The notes: generated by a model not told the origin, from the letters alone. Numbered from the stretch's first letter, positions 9,337 through 16,207 are shown. The stretch: DNA of 50,074 bases from Bacillota bacterium (GCA_030834445.1 JAURFC010000004.1:1-50074); one strand, 5' to 3'. Numbers and translations: made by a program.

Positions 9337-9960
9337 ATGGGATTACATGTATTTAAACATCCATTAATGAAACATAAAATGACTATCATTCGTGATAAAA
9401 ATTGTTCAACCAAAATGTTTAGAGAAGTGGTTGAAGAGTTAAGTGCACTGATGGTTTATGAAGTGAGTAGAGATTTCGAATTAAAAACAATTGATATCGA
9501 AACACCTATTTGTAAAACAAAAGGTTATGAAATTGTTAAAGATATTGTTTTAGTACCGATTTTAAGAGCTGGTTTAGGAATGACTCAAGGCATTCAAAAC
9601 TTGATACCAAGTGTTAAAATAGCACATGTTGGAATGTATCGTGACCACGATACACTTGAACCTAATGTTTATTATGCAAAATATCCACAAACCATTAAAG
9701 ATAGCAAATGCTTTATTTTAGATCCTTTGCTTGCAACTGGTGGAAGTGTATCTAAAGCTATAGAGTTTTTAGTTAAACAAGGTATAACAGATATTACTGT
9801 ATTATCAATCATCGGTGTTCAAACAGGTGTAGATCGAATATTAAAAACATATCCAAATGTTGAAATCTATTTAATAAATTTAGATGAAAAGTTAAATGAA
9901 GATGCTTATATTATTCCAGGATTAGGTGATGCTGGAGATCGATTATTTGGGACTAAATAA
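9337..9960 (+). CDS. upp: Uracil phosphoribosyltransferase
   Basis: Protein of 207 residues, the standard length. It has VPILRAGLGMTQGIQNLIP (about residues 70-88), the PRPP-binding segment DPLLATGGS (about 129-137) and the C-terminal uracil-binding YIIPGLGDAGDRLFGT. It makes UMP from uracil and PRPP. AAAGGAGG precedes the ATG. Its place behind the second permease and hydrolase suggests that part of the imported material is, or yields, uracil which is salvaged rather than degraded. Confidence 0.95.
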   Translation: MGLHVFKHPLMKHKMTIIRDKNCSTKMFREVVEELSALMVYEVSRDFELKTIDIETPICKTKGYEIVKDIVLVPILRAGLGMTQGIQNLIPSVKIAHVGMYRDHDTLEPNVYYAKYPQTIKDSKCFILDPLLATGGSVSKAIEFLVKQGITDITVLSIIGVQTGVDRILKTYPNVEIYLINLDEKLNEDAYIIPGLGDAGDRLFGTK

Positions 9961-9984
9961 AAATGCATAAGAAGGTGAATAAAG

Positions 9985-10464
9985 ATGAATAGTCATATCG
10001 ACAAAGGCATGAGATTAGCAATTGAAAAAGCAGAAGAAACCATGAATAAAGATTTGGGTGGACCTTTTGGTGCATCTGTTATTAGTAAAAGTGGTGAAGT
10101 GATATCAGTCTCTTCAAATTCTGTATTGGGTGATCACGATCCTACTGCACATGCAGAAATCAACGCAATTAGAAAAGCATGTCAAGTATTAAAAACACAT
10201 GATTTAACAGATTATATATTAGTAACGACTTCATACCCATGCCCAATGTGTTTAGGTGCAATCATGTGGTCTAACATTAAAGAAGTGATTTATGGTTGTC
10301 GTTTAGATGATGCTAAGGGGATTGGGTTTAGAGATGACCTTATGTATGATTTTATTAAGATGGATATGAAAAACAAAGATATCTTAGTATTAGAAGAGGT
10401 ACAAAGAAATTCTTGTTTAAAATTATTTAAATCATATCATGAACAAAATAAAACTTTATATTAA
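9985..10464 (+). CDS. guaD: Guanine deaminase of the cytidine-deaminase fold
   Basis: Protein of 159 residues. Zinc site: HAEINAIRKAC (His and catalytic Glu, about residue 53) and PCPMCLGAIMW (two Cys, about 84-87). The N-terminal GGPFGASV and DPTAHAEINAIRKAC resemble Bacillus guanine deaminase more than TadA. It converts guanine to xanthine and ammonia. The SD site AGAAGGTG precedes the ATG. Together with the permeases it indicates purine input to the pathway. A tRNA adenosine deaminase remains a weaker alternative, since the surroundings are catabolic and not translational. Confidence 0.8.
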   Translation: MNSHIDKGMRLAIEKAEETMNKDLGGPFGASVISKSGEVISVSSNSVLGDHDPTAHAEINAIRKACQVLKTHDLTDYILVTTSYPCPMCLGAIMWSNIKEVIYGCRLDDAKGIGFRDDLMYDFIKMDMKNKDILVLEEVQRNSCLKLFKSYHEQNKTLY

Positions 10465-10497
10465 TTTTTATAGATGAAAAAATAGAAATGTTTAAAC

Positions 10498-10524
10498 AAA
10501 GCCATCATTTGATGGCTTTTTTTC
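10498..10524 (+). terminator. Rho-independent terminator after guaD
   Basis: AAAGCCATCA pairs with TGATGGCTTT across a TT loop, followed by a run of T. It closes the nucleobase island transcript. Confidence 0.85.
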
Positions 10525-10554
10525 ATATTACAACCGTTTTCATTACTCGTTTCC

Positions 10555-10583
10555 TTTACAAACTGACAACCTCTTGAAATAAT
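10555..10583 (+). promoter_or_regulatory. Promoter of the truncated gene at 10612
   Basis: TTTACA (10555-10560), 17 bases, AATAAT (10578-10583), then AAGGAG ahead of the ATG. The expression signals of the broken gene are therefore intact. Confidence 0.5.
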
Positions 10584-10611
10584 ATGAGTTGTGAGAAAAA
10601 GGAGAGATACG

Positions 10612-10683
10612 ATGAAAAGACTATTATTAATATTTACAGTATTGCTTGCAGGATTATCACTTGGGTTGCGTAACCTATTTTAA
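10612..10683 (+). pseudogene. 5' fragment of a signal-peptide gene cut by the left end of islet 1
   Basis: ATG 10612 with a good ribosome binding site (AAGGAGAGATACG) opens MKRLLLIFTVLLAGLSLG, a typical export signal. The frame then runs into the repeated sequence that starts at GGGTTGC (10663) and ends five codons later at TAA (10681-10683). Because the same GGGTTGC sequence occurs at 20851 in a different context, the gene has most likely been broken by that sequence. Its missing 3' part is not found between the islet's other end and tRNA-Leu, so a deletion or rearrangement came with or after the insertion. Confidence 0.6.
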
Positions 10684-10721
10684 TACAATTGCGCCCCCTC
10701 ATCAATAATCTATGCACTCCT
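10663..10721. repeat. Left end of islet 1 (copy of 20851-20909)
   Basis: The first 36 bases match 20851-20886 at 32 positions, including an uninterrupted 18-base identity (ACCTATTTTAATACAATT). A near-palindrome GGTTGCGTAACC lies at the outer edge. Two degenerate subrepeats, TTGCGCCCCCTC (10689) and CTATGCACTCCT (10710), are spaced 21 bases, the same register as the three clearer copies in islet 2. Confidence 0.75.
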
Positions 10722-10827
10722 ATAAAAAGGTTGCTTGCCACAATATTATCCTTTAATAGAGTTACATTCACTTGTGCTGAGTTAAGTGTTCAAAATTAAA
10801 TGTGTGAAATACGCTACACAATCCAAT

Positions 10828-11166
10828 CTATTTAAGTATGATATGTTTAAAATACTGTTCTTGGAACATTATTAGCTGTTCTATCTCTTCATTGCTATAA
10901 GACTGATTATCAGGAACTATTATTAACTTATCATCATCTTCTTCTAGTCGTCTTATAACAGCAATACATTTCCCTTTATACTCTTTAATTGGATAATCTA
11001 TTCCCAACACATAACAATCTAGCTCATCCCCATCACCACTTACAGTATCAGGAACAAATCCATAATTAACCTTATATACAATATCAGAACGCTTTGGATG
11101 TACTGATCCTAATGGTCTGTCTATTGAAACACTTACAATCTTTCCAATATATTTTTTTGAGTTCAT
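10828..11166 (-). CDS. Short inorganic-pyrophosphatase-like protein
   Basis: Protein of 112 residues. VSIDRPLGSVHP, YKVNYGFVPDT and DGDELDCYVLG align with the first part and the Mg-binding acidic loop (DGDxxD) of family I soluble pyrophosphatases, which are usually about 170 residues. The rest reads IAVIRRLEEDDDKLIIVP and then an EEIEQLIMFQEQYF helix. The third acidic site and the C-terminal Tyr-Lys of true pyrophosphatases are not recognisable, so phosphatase activity is uncertain. AGGAGG lies before the ATG. It is cargo of islet 1, downstream of the toxin-antitoxin pair. Confidence 0.7.
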   Translation of the reverse strand: MNSKKYIGKIVSVSIDRPLGSVHPKRSDIVYKVNYGFVPDTVSGDGDELDCYVLGIDYPIKEYKGKCIAVIRRLEEDDDKLIIVPDNQSYSNEEIEQLIMFQEQYFKHIILK

Positions 11167-11305
11167 AAACTACTCCTCCTAGCTTTTAAGCATTTTTATC
11201 TAAAGGTTTGTCCTGTATTACCCTTTGTCTTGTCATTATGGATTTTATCACTGTTTTTGATAACCTCTAGACTAACTTTACTACAACCGATGCTAAAAGT
11301 TCATT

Positions 11306-11626
11306 TTATTTATCTAGCTTAGATAACAACTCTGGTATATTTACTGTAGCAATGTCATAAATGATATTTAGTCTAATACCTTCGTATTCATGTGATATCA
11401 TATTTCTTAAGCCAATAATGCTTGGCCAATGAATAGAAGGATGATTTTGTTTTGTCTCATCTGAAAGTTTCTTCGCTGTTTCACCAATTTGTTCTAGATT
11501 TAATATAACTGCATCGACTTTCTCGTCGTTGTTCTCAAAGTCTTTGAATGTATGAACTTCTTCTATATATCTGCATATTTTCTTTGCATACTTAATAATA
11601 CGATCAATATATATCTTATCTTTCAT
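11306..11626 (-). CDS. hepT: HepT-like toxin (DUF86, HEPN fold)
   Basis: Protein of 106 residues of the HepT family, HEPN-fold RNases. The active motif RX4HXY is visible as RNMISHEY (about residues 73-80). In known pairs the cognate MntA adenylylates the Tyr of this motif and silences the toxin. AGGAG precedes the ATG, and the gene overlaps the end of the antitoxin gene by 11 bases, so both are one transcript with the antitoxin first. Length is slightly short but typical. Function as a toxin is inferred from family and partner. Confidence 0.88.
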   Translation of the reverse strand: MKDKIYIDRIIKYAKKICRYIEEVHTFKDFENNDEKVDAVILNLEQIGETAKKLSDETKQNHPSIHWPSIIGLRNMISHEYEGIRLNIIYDIATVNIPELLSKLDK

Positions 11627-12110
11627 AAATCAATACTCCTGTCTTTTTAATATCTTCATCTATTTTCGAATGTTCTTGAATTGTTTTATTACTTAGAACT
11701 TCCACTTTTTTCTTTAAATTTTCTCTTAGTTGTTCAACGAATTCAAAATACTCTAATCCGTATAAATCAGATTCCATATATAAATCAATATCACTATTTG
11801 CTGTAGCTTGCCCTTTGACATAAGAGCCAAACAAATATATACGTTTAATACCATATTTTTCTGCAATTTTAACAACACCTTTTTTAATAGTCAAAAATGA
11901 TAAAATACCAGTTGACTCATCAACAACCATTTGTTGTTCATTCGATTCCCTTAATATTCTATCTATCAATAAGTTAAGTGTCCATTCACTTGGTGTTCTA
12001 GTTTCTTGTTCCCAGTTTCTTATGGTATTTACTGGAATACCAATCAAGTTAGATATTTCTAATTGTGTAAGCCCAAGATTCTCTCTTATTGCTTTTAGTG
12101 ATTGATTCAT
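11616..12110 (-). CDS. mntA: Xre-MntA fusion: HTH regulator plus nucleotidyltransferase antitoxin
   Basis: Protein of 164 residues. Residues about 1-55 form an Xre-type helix-turn-helix (LGLTQLEISNLIGIPVNTIRNWEQ); residues about 75-164 form a minimal nucleotidyltransferase with GSX10DXD (GSYVKGQATANSDID). The second half should AMPylate and neutralise HepT; the first half should repress the operon, a job for which most MntA proteins have no domain. ATG 12110 was chosen because GGAGGTGA lies 6 bases before it; the longer frame from 12125 includes that site. A consensus promoter with a repeated operator-like sequence lies upstream. Confidence 0.87.
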   Translation of the reverse strand: MNQSLKAIRENLGLTQLEISNLIGIPVNTIRNWEQETRTPSEWTLNLLIDRILRESNEQQMVVDESTGILSFLTIKKGVVKIAEKYGIKRIYLFGSYVKGQATANSDIDLYMESDLYGLEYFEFVEQLRENLKKKVEVLSNKTIQEHSKIDEDIKKTGVLIYER

Positions 12111-12129
12111 ATAAATCACCTCCACTTAT

Positions 12130-12180
12130 ATTATATACCCCATTGAAGTAGTTGTCAACTGTTTAATACCTCATTGGGAT
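12130..12180 (-). promoter_or_regulatory. Promoter and probable operator of mntA-hepT
   Basis: On the minus strand TTGACA (12158-12153), 17 bases, TATAAT (12135-12130): a perfect consensus. Two direct copies of TACCyCATTG (12136 and 12167) lie 31 bases apart, one overlapping the spacer next to the -10 box and one just upstream of the -35 box. The first copy is also an imperfect 15-base palindrome. This is where the HTH domain of the antitoxin would be expected to bind. Confidence 0.75.
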
Positions 12181-12191
12181 ATGTAATTTCA

Positions 12192-12312
12192 CTTGTAATC
12201 GTGTAACTAGAGAGCAAATCGTGTAAATTTACTTGTAATCGTGTATATCAAAGGCATATCGTGTAAACTGACCTGTAATCGTGTAAACGTTATTCCTAAT
12301 AACGATTTTGAT
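12192..12312. repeat. Right-end subrepeats of islet 1 (ATCGTGTA x5, 20-bp period)
   Basis: ATCGTGTA occurs at 12198, 12218, 12238, 12258 and 12278, exactly 20 bases apart. Alternate copies share more flank (ACyTGTAATCGTGTA at 12191, 12231, 12271), so the array is also a 40-base repeat in 2.5 copies. After the last copy come a hairpin (CGTTATT 12288-12294 / AATAACG 12298-12304) and TAACGATTTT, which also follows the array of islet 2; 26 of 35 bases from 12278 match 22241-22275. Confidence 0.85.
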
Positions 12313-12360
12313 ACTTATTTTTGTCTATTTTTAGTACCAAAATATACTCACTTAAATGAT

Positions 12361-12443
12361 AAAAAGCCCTTATTAAAGCAAAAAAGGCCTGATAACTCAG
12401 GCGATTAGTAAATCGCATTTGTATCAAACCAATGCTTGTTATA
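12361..12443. repeat. tRNA-flank block of islet 1 (copy of 22324-22386)
   Basis: 12361-12395 matches 22324-22358 at 33 of 35 bases, including AAAAAGCCCTTATTAAAG. After a 22-base insert relative to the other copy, 12418-12447 matches 22361-22390 at 26 of 30 and runs into the tRNA CCA end (TTATATGGT). The two tRNAs (Leu, Pro) are otherwise unrelated, so this block travels with the islets or marks their target. Confidence 0.75.
12379..12402 (-). terminator. Terminator of tRNA-Leu(CAG)
   Basis: On the minus strand GCCTGA, loop GTTA, TCAGGC, then CTTTTTT. A second hairpin (GCGATT/AATCGC) sits between it and the tRNA. It lies inside the block shared by both islets. Confidence 0.8.
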
Positions 12444-12529
12444 TGGTGCAGTCGAGGAGATTTGAACTCCTACACCCGTGAAGGTACTAGACCCTGAATC
12501 TAGCGCGTCTGCCGTTCCGCCACGACTGC
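12444..12529 (-). tRNA. tRNA-Leu (anticodon CAG)
   Basis: Class II tRNA of 86 nt with acceptor GCAGTCG/CGACTGC, long variable arm, T arm GGAGTTCAAATCTCC, anticodon loop TTCAGGG giving CAG, discriminator A and encoded CCA. A TATAAT box lies at 12538-12543. Islet 1 begins directly at its 3' end and the AT-rich left part of the window lies beyond it. Confidence 0.95.
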
Positions 12530-12543
12530 ATACGGTTATTATA

Positions 12544-14250
12544 CTAGGAAATGGCCTGCTGATACGTGTTGAGTTTTACCGAAATATAATCGTGGAAAGT
12601 GATATTTTTTTGTGTTTTTTGATTCACGGAGAAAACCACAAAGAAATCGCGTAAGGCCGGACTTGTGGGTTGAAGATACGTAAAATCTCCCCCGGTCGGA
12701 TAATACGTATCACGATACGCATAATGCATGTCATAAAACGATCCTGAAAATTGGCCGGGTGCAATATTATTGGAAGTGAGCCAGCCGCTTTGTACGATTT
12801 CTTGAAGTGCATCACGGTAAATTGTTTGATAAGTAGAAATTGCGCCTTCAACGACGGTAAAACGATGAAGCGGATTCGTACGATTGCCGTTCCAAGGGGC
12901 TAATAAGGCGGATGCAAACGGGGATAAACGCGTCATCGACGGTCCCGCGTACGCAAAATCATTTTCGGTCGGATCCCAATCCCCATTTTGACCAAGACCA
13001 CGATCTAAATCATGAGGAATAAAAACAGCTTTTCCTGTTGATGGAACAAAATACACAAACATATTGTTGAAATTATTTCGAAAATCATCAGGATTTCCGA
13101 TAAAATATGCGACGGCTTCCATCCGAATAAATTGTTCGATATCAATAAATGCTTCTAATCGGGACCGGAATCCTTCATCGTTATATTGATTGGTTTCATT
13201 AACAAGACCAATCAGGTTCGCCATATCGGAATAATCTTCCAAAACGGTATTTGTCTTTTTGTCGTAAGTAGGATGGTAATTGGTAAGATTGTTTTCAATC
13301 CCAATTTTATTTCCTTGTCGGATGTGCGTTGTCCCACTGCTAGAAACCGCATTGTCTCGAGAAAAATCTGCTGGCCCCGTTTGGGAGTAAAGCAGTTTAT
13401 ATAAATTTCCATCCGCTTCTGGGCCATCGCCTAAGCGTCGGGCAAAGAAACGACGATCCATCGGTTCAATTAAGGTATATAATCCCATGTACGTCGATTG
13501 ATAGTCTGGATTTTGAACATCGACTTGATGAAAGAAAACACCCCCTAATGTGGCTTCCGGTGACATCGTTAAAAATTCACGATACATTTTATAATTGTAC
13601 ACTTGCCGAATTTGCGTGTGGTCTTGGTTACGATTCCATTTCATATCCAGTTTTGTCATCCCAAAAAATTGGGTATTCGGAATACGATTTTCACTCGGAT
13701 TATCTGAAGAGAAGGAGACTTTTAAATTAACAAAGTCATTAATAAGACCGTCATTGTTCACAAAAGAGGTTCGTGAGGTATTCCCTTTCATACGCACACC
13801 GACGATAGGGTAACAGTACGTTTGTGTAGGTTGATCAAGGGGTGTTACTTCAATTTTCAAGGAAGCAAGCGAATAAATATCATGAAGTTCACTCCGCGTC
13901 CCATTATCAGAAATGGCTTTTAACGAGGCTTTTGACAAGGAAAAATCGAGCATGACTTTGGTTGTCGGGGCAAATAAGGTTTCAAAGCCTTCTTCCGTAT
14001 TCGCCGCTGTCACCGGGGCGCTCTCAGGGGTACAATCCCCTTCAAAAATAGGTAAGGATGGGGGTAACGTGCTCGAGCTAGGAATCGAAGTGGGTGTCTC
14101 ACTCGAGCCGTTGCTGGAGATTACTTCGGAAGAAGTTTCTAACGAGGTATCAGGTTCTGAAGACGATGAAATCGACAATAAAAAACCATCACAACTGGCG
14201 AGAATGATACTTGTAAAAAGCAAAAGATAAAGAGTCTTGAGACGTTTCAT
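12544..14250 (-). CDS. CotH-kinase-family surface lipoprotein
   Basis: Protein of 568 residues. It starts with a lipoprotein signal (LLLFTSIILASC, Cys about residue 20), then a Ser/Thr/Pro-rich linker to about residue 70, then a CotH-like domain with GVRMKGNTSRTSF (about 155), MKWNRNQDHTQIRQ (about 205) and FIPHDLDRGLGQNGDWDP (about 413), the last holding the metal-binding Asp residues of this kinase fold. Family members phosphorylate surface or spore-coat proteins; the target here is unknown and there are no spore genes in view. TATAGT lies 7 bases before ATG and no Shine-Dalgarno site is seen. Confidence 0.8.
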   Translation of the reverse strand: MKRLKTLYLLLFTSIILASCDGFLLSISSSSEPDTSLETSSEVISSNGSSETPTSIPSSSTLPPSLPIFEGDCTPESAPVTAANTEEGFETLFAPTTKVMLDFSLSKASLKAISDNGTRSELHDIYSLASLKIEVTPLDQPTQTYCYPIVGVRMKGNTSRTSFVNNDGLINDFVNLKVSFSSDNPSENRIPNTQFFGMTKLDMKWNRNQDHTQIRQVYNYKMYREFLTMSPEATLGGVFFHQVDVQNPDYQSTYMGLYTLIEPMDRRFFARRLGDGPEADGNLYKLLYSQTGPADFSRDNAVSSSGTTHIRQGNKIGIENNLTNYHPTYDKKTNTVLEDYSDMANLIGLVNETNQYNDEGFRSRLEAFIDIEQFIRMEAVAYFIGNPDDFRNNFNNMFVYFVPSTGKAVFIPHDLDRGLGQNGDWDPTENDFAYAGPSMTRLSPFASALLAPWNGNRTNPLHRFTVVEGAISTYQTIYRDALQEIVQSGWLTSNNIAPGQFSGSFYDMHYAYRDTYYPTGGDFTYLQPTSPALRDFFVVFSVNQKTQKNITFHDYISVKLNTYQQAIS

Positions 14251-14290
14251 CTTTACAACTATAACAAAACTTTACAAAAAACTTAAGGTG

Positions 14291-14752
14291 CTATGAAAGA
14301 CTTTCAACGACCTGTTGCATTAACCGTTCAAGATAATGTTGGTCGATGGTATCAAAAGCAGCGTGATCATAAGAGTCTAAATCAAGCACACCTAGCAAGA
14401 TTCCGTTGTGAAGAAGGGGGACGACAATTTCGGATTGACTGCCCGCATCGCAGGCAATATGGCCAGGAAAAGCATGAACATCTTCCACAATGACGGTTTT
14501 TTCTTCGCGGGCGGCTTTACCGCAGACACCCTTTTCAAAAGGAATATGTGTGGTCGCAACTAGACCTTGGAACGGACCCAAGTAAAGTGAGCGATCCTCA
14601 TTTTTTAAGTAAAAACCACACCAAGATAGATAAGGGATATTTTGTTTCAGTAACGAGGCGATGTTGGCCAATAACGAGACCGGCTTTAAACCAGGTTCAA
14701 TTAAACCACTCGCTTGCAGTAAGACAGATTCATAAAGTGCTTTTTTATCCAT
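14291..14752 (-). CDS. msrC: GAF-domain free methionine-R-sulfoxide reductase
   Basis: Protein of 153 residues made of one GAF domain. LSWCGFYL (about 38), GPFQG, KGVCGKAA (about 75) and FPGHIACDAGSQSEIVVPL (about 95-113) are the conserved blocks; the Cys residues in CG and ACD are those used for catalysis and disulfide relay in the fRMsr family. It reduces free methionine-R-sulfoxide in the cytosol. It starts three bases after msrA stops, so the two form an operon covering free and protein-bound S-sulfoxides. Confidence 0.9.
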   Translation of the reverse strand: MDKKALYESVLLQASGLIEPGLKPVSLLANIASLLKQNIPYLSWCGFYLKNEDRSLYLGPFQGLVATTHIPFEKGVCGKAAREEKTVIVEDVHAFPGHIACDAGSQSEIVVPLLHNGILLGVLDLDSYDHAAFDTIDQHYLERLMQQVVESLS

Positions 14753-14755
14753 ACT

Positions 14756-15253
14756 TTACTTACGTTCATCCTTTTTCATGACCGAAAAATTGACATGGCA
14801 ATAACCAAAAGGATTTTTATCCAAGTAATCTTGATGGTACGTTTCCGCATCAAAGAAACCACGTTCTTGTTCAAGTTCCACGGCGATCGGTAAACGATAA
14901 TGTTGTTGTTCTTTTTTTAGAAAGGCTTCTGCGATGACACAATCAGCTTCATCGTAATAATAAATGCCGGTACGGTATTGAATGCCTTCATCATGGCCTT
15001 GTTTATTAATGGAAGTCGGATCAATGATGCGGAATAAGTGTTCTAAAAGTTTTTCTAACGTAATTTCATGTTCATTAAATTCAATATAAACCGCTTCTGC
15101 GTGCGTCGCTTTTTCTTCACAAACGTCTTCATAGGTAGGGTTGGCGTAGTTACCATTCACATAACCCACTTGGGTATCGGTCACTCCACGAAGCATTTTA
15201 AAATACGCTTCGACCCCCCAGAAACAACCCCCTGCTAAAATAATCTTTTTCAT
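14756..15253 (-). CDS. msrA: Peptide methionine-S-sulfoxide reductase
   Basis: Protein of 165 residues with the active site GGCFWGVEAYF at residues 8-18 and later GHDEGIQYRTGIYY and ETYHQDYLDKNPFGYC. It reduces methionine-S-sulfoxide in proteins using thioredoxin. ATG 15253 (MKKIILAGG) is the usual start; the frame extends to GTG 15262 but GAGGTG then becomes coding rather than a binding site. First gene of the msrA-msrC unit. Confidence 0.93.
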   Translation of the reverse strand: MKKIILAGGCFWGVEAYFKMLRGVTDTQVGYVNGNYANPTYEDVCEEKATHAEAVYIEFNEHEITLEKLLEHLFRIIDPTSINKQGHDEGIQYRTGIYYYDEADCVIAEAFLKKEQQHYRLPIAVELEQERGFFDAETYHQDYLDKNPFGYCHVNFSVMKKDERK

Positions 15254-15276
15254 CCTCATCACCTCGTTGCAAAAAT

Positions 15277-15306
15277 ATTATATGCAATGCCTCTACGAAA
15301 TGTTAA
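15277..15306 (-). promoter_or_regulatory. Promoter of msrA-msrC
   Basis: TTAACA (15306-15301), 18 bases, TATAAT (15282-15277), followed by a 23-base leader with GAGGTG. Confidence 0.65.
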
Positions 15307-15358
15307 GTTCGTGCTTACAGGGAATGAAAGTGTTAGGATAAGAATGGAGGAAAGAACC

Positions 15359-16189
15359 ATGATTTTTCAAAAAACACTCACACTTTCTAATGGCGTTATC
15401 GTCCCCTTACTCGGCTTTGGAACGTGGCAAATCAAACCGGGCGACGAGGCGTATCAATCGACCTTAACCGCGTTAAAACTCGGTTACCGTCACATTGATA
15501 CCGCTGCCGCGTATCGCAACGAACAATCGGTTGGCCAAGCGATTAAAGATTTTGGATTACCGCGAGATCAGGTCTTTATTACAACCAAACTAGAATCCCA
15601 TATCAAAGACTATGATCAAGCCTTAGTCGAATTTGAAAACTCCCGCACGCGCCTTGGGGTTGATTATATTGACCTTTATTTAATTCACGCGCCATGGCCA
15701 TGGTCAGAATGGCAAACGAATCCGGATTATTCTAAAGGCAACATTGCCGCGTGGAAAGCGATGGAAAAACTTTATCATGAAAAGAAAATTCGCAGCCTTG
15801 GTGTTTCTAACTTTGAAATTGATCATTTAGAAAAACTGCTCAAAGAAACAACGATTGTCCCCCACGCCAACCAAATCCCCTTATGGATTGGTCGTCCCCA
15901 AAAAGCATTACGTGCGTTTTGTGAAGCCAAAGGTATTGCGATTGAAGCCTACTCTCCCTTAGCAACCGGTCGTATTTTCAAACAACCGCTCCTACAAGAA
16001 CTCGCGACCAAATACGGCAAAACGATGGCCCAAATTGCCATTCGCTTTACGGTTGAACTGGGAGCGATTACCTTACCCAAATCCATCACGCCCAGTCGCA
16101 TTGAAGAAAATGGAAACCTTGATTTCGCCCTTGAAGGGCGTGATATGGAACGTCTACTTGCCCTTGAAGGGTTAAACTACCGCGATTAA
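15359..16189 (+). CDS. Aldo/keto reductase
   Basis: NADPH-dependent oxidoreductase of 276 residues with the full TIM-barrel fold. GFGTWQI (about 18), DTAAAYRNEQSVGQAI with catalytic Asp and Tyr (about 48-53), TKLESH with catalytic Lys, LYLIHAPWP with catalytic His, and the cofactor-binding LPKSITPSRIEEN near residue 240. It reduces aldehydes such as methylglyoxal or diketo acids; the substrate cannot be set. ATG 15359 follows GGAGG; the 24 upstream codons are the msrA/AKR intergenic promoter region. The only plus-strand gene between 12 and 39 kb. Confidence 0.88.
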   Translation: MIFQKTLTLSNGVIVPLLGFGTWQIKPGDEAYQSTLTALKLGYRHIDTAAAYRNEQSVGQAIKDFGLPRDQVFITTKLESHIKDYDQALVEFENSRTRLGVDYIDLYLIHAPWPWSEWQTNPDYSKGNIAAWKAMEKLYHEKKIRSLGVSNFEIDHLEKLLKETTIVPHANQIPLWIGRPQKALRAFCEAKGIAIEAYSPLATGRIFKQPLLQELATKYGKTMAQIAIRFTVELGAITLPKSITPSRIEENGNLDFALEGRDMERLLALEGLNYRD

Positions 16190-16207
16190 TTCATCTCTTT
16201 TTCCAAG

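Larger units (their letters stand above)
10663..12443. mobile_element. Islet 1: putative non-autonomous cargo element next to tRNA-Leu
   Basis: Bounded on the left by the sequence shared with 20851 and on the right by blocks shared with 22221-22386, ending at the encoded CCA of tRNA-Leu. Cargo, all on the minus strand: a short pyrophosphatase-like gene and a HepT/MntA toxin-antitoxin pair. No transposase, integrase or resolvase gene is inside. The end architecture (21-bp-spaced subrepeats left, 20-bp-spaced subrepeats right, in inverted orientation with a shared GTAA core) resembles transposase-binding arrays of IS21- or Tn7-like elements. The exact right terminus is uncertain: about 12312 by the subrepeats, or 12443 if the tRNA-flank block belongs to it. 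Confidence 0.5.

Noticed and set aside
12192-12287. Possible CRISPR array
   Set aside because: The repeat core is only 8-9 bases with a 20-bp step and part of the 'spacer' is itself repeated; there are no cas genes.
10663-12443. Integron gene cassettes or tyrosine-integrase island with att duplication
   Set aside because: No attC-like paired core sites were found, and no copy of the tRNA-Leu or tRNA-Pro 3' end occurs at the left ends of the islets.
13186-14230. Several plus-strand open frames of 60-105 residues opposite the CotH gene
   Set aside because: They are shadows of the 568-residue coding frame, with no ribosome binding sites or recognisable domains.
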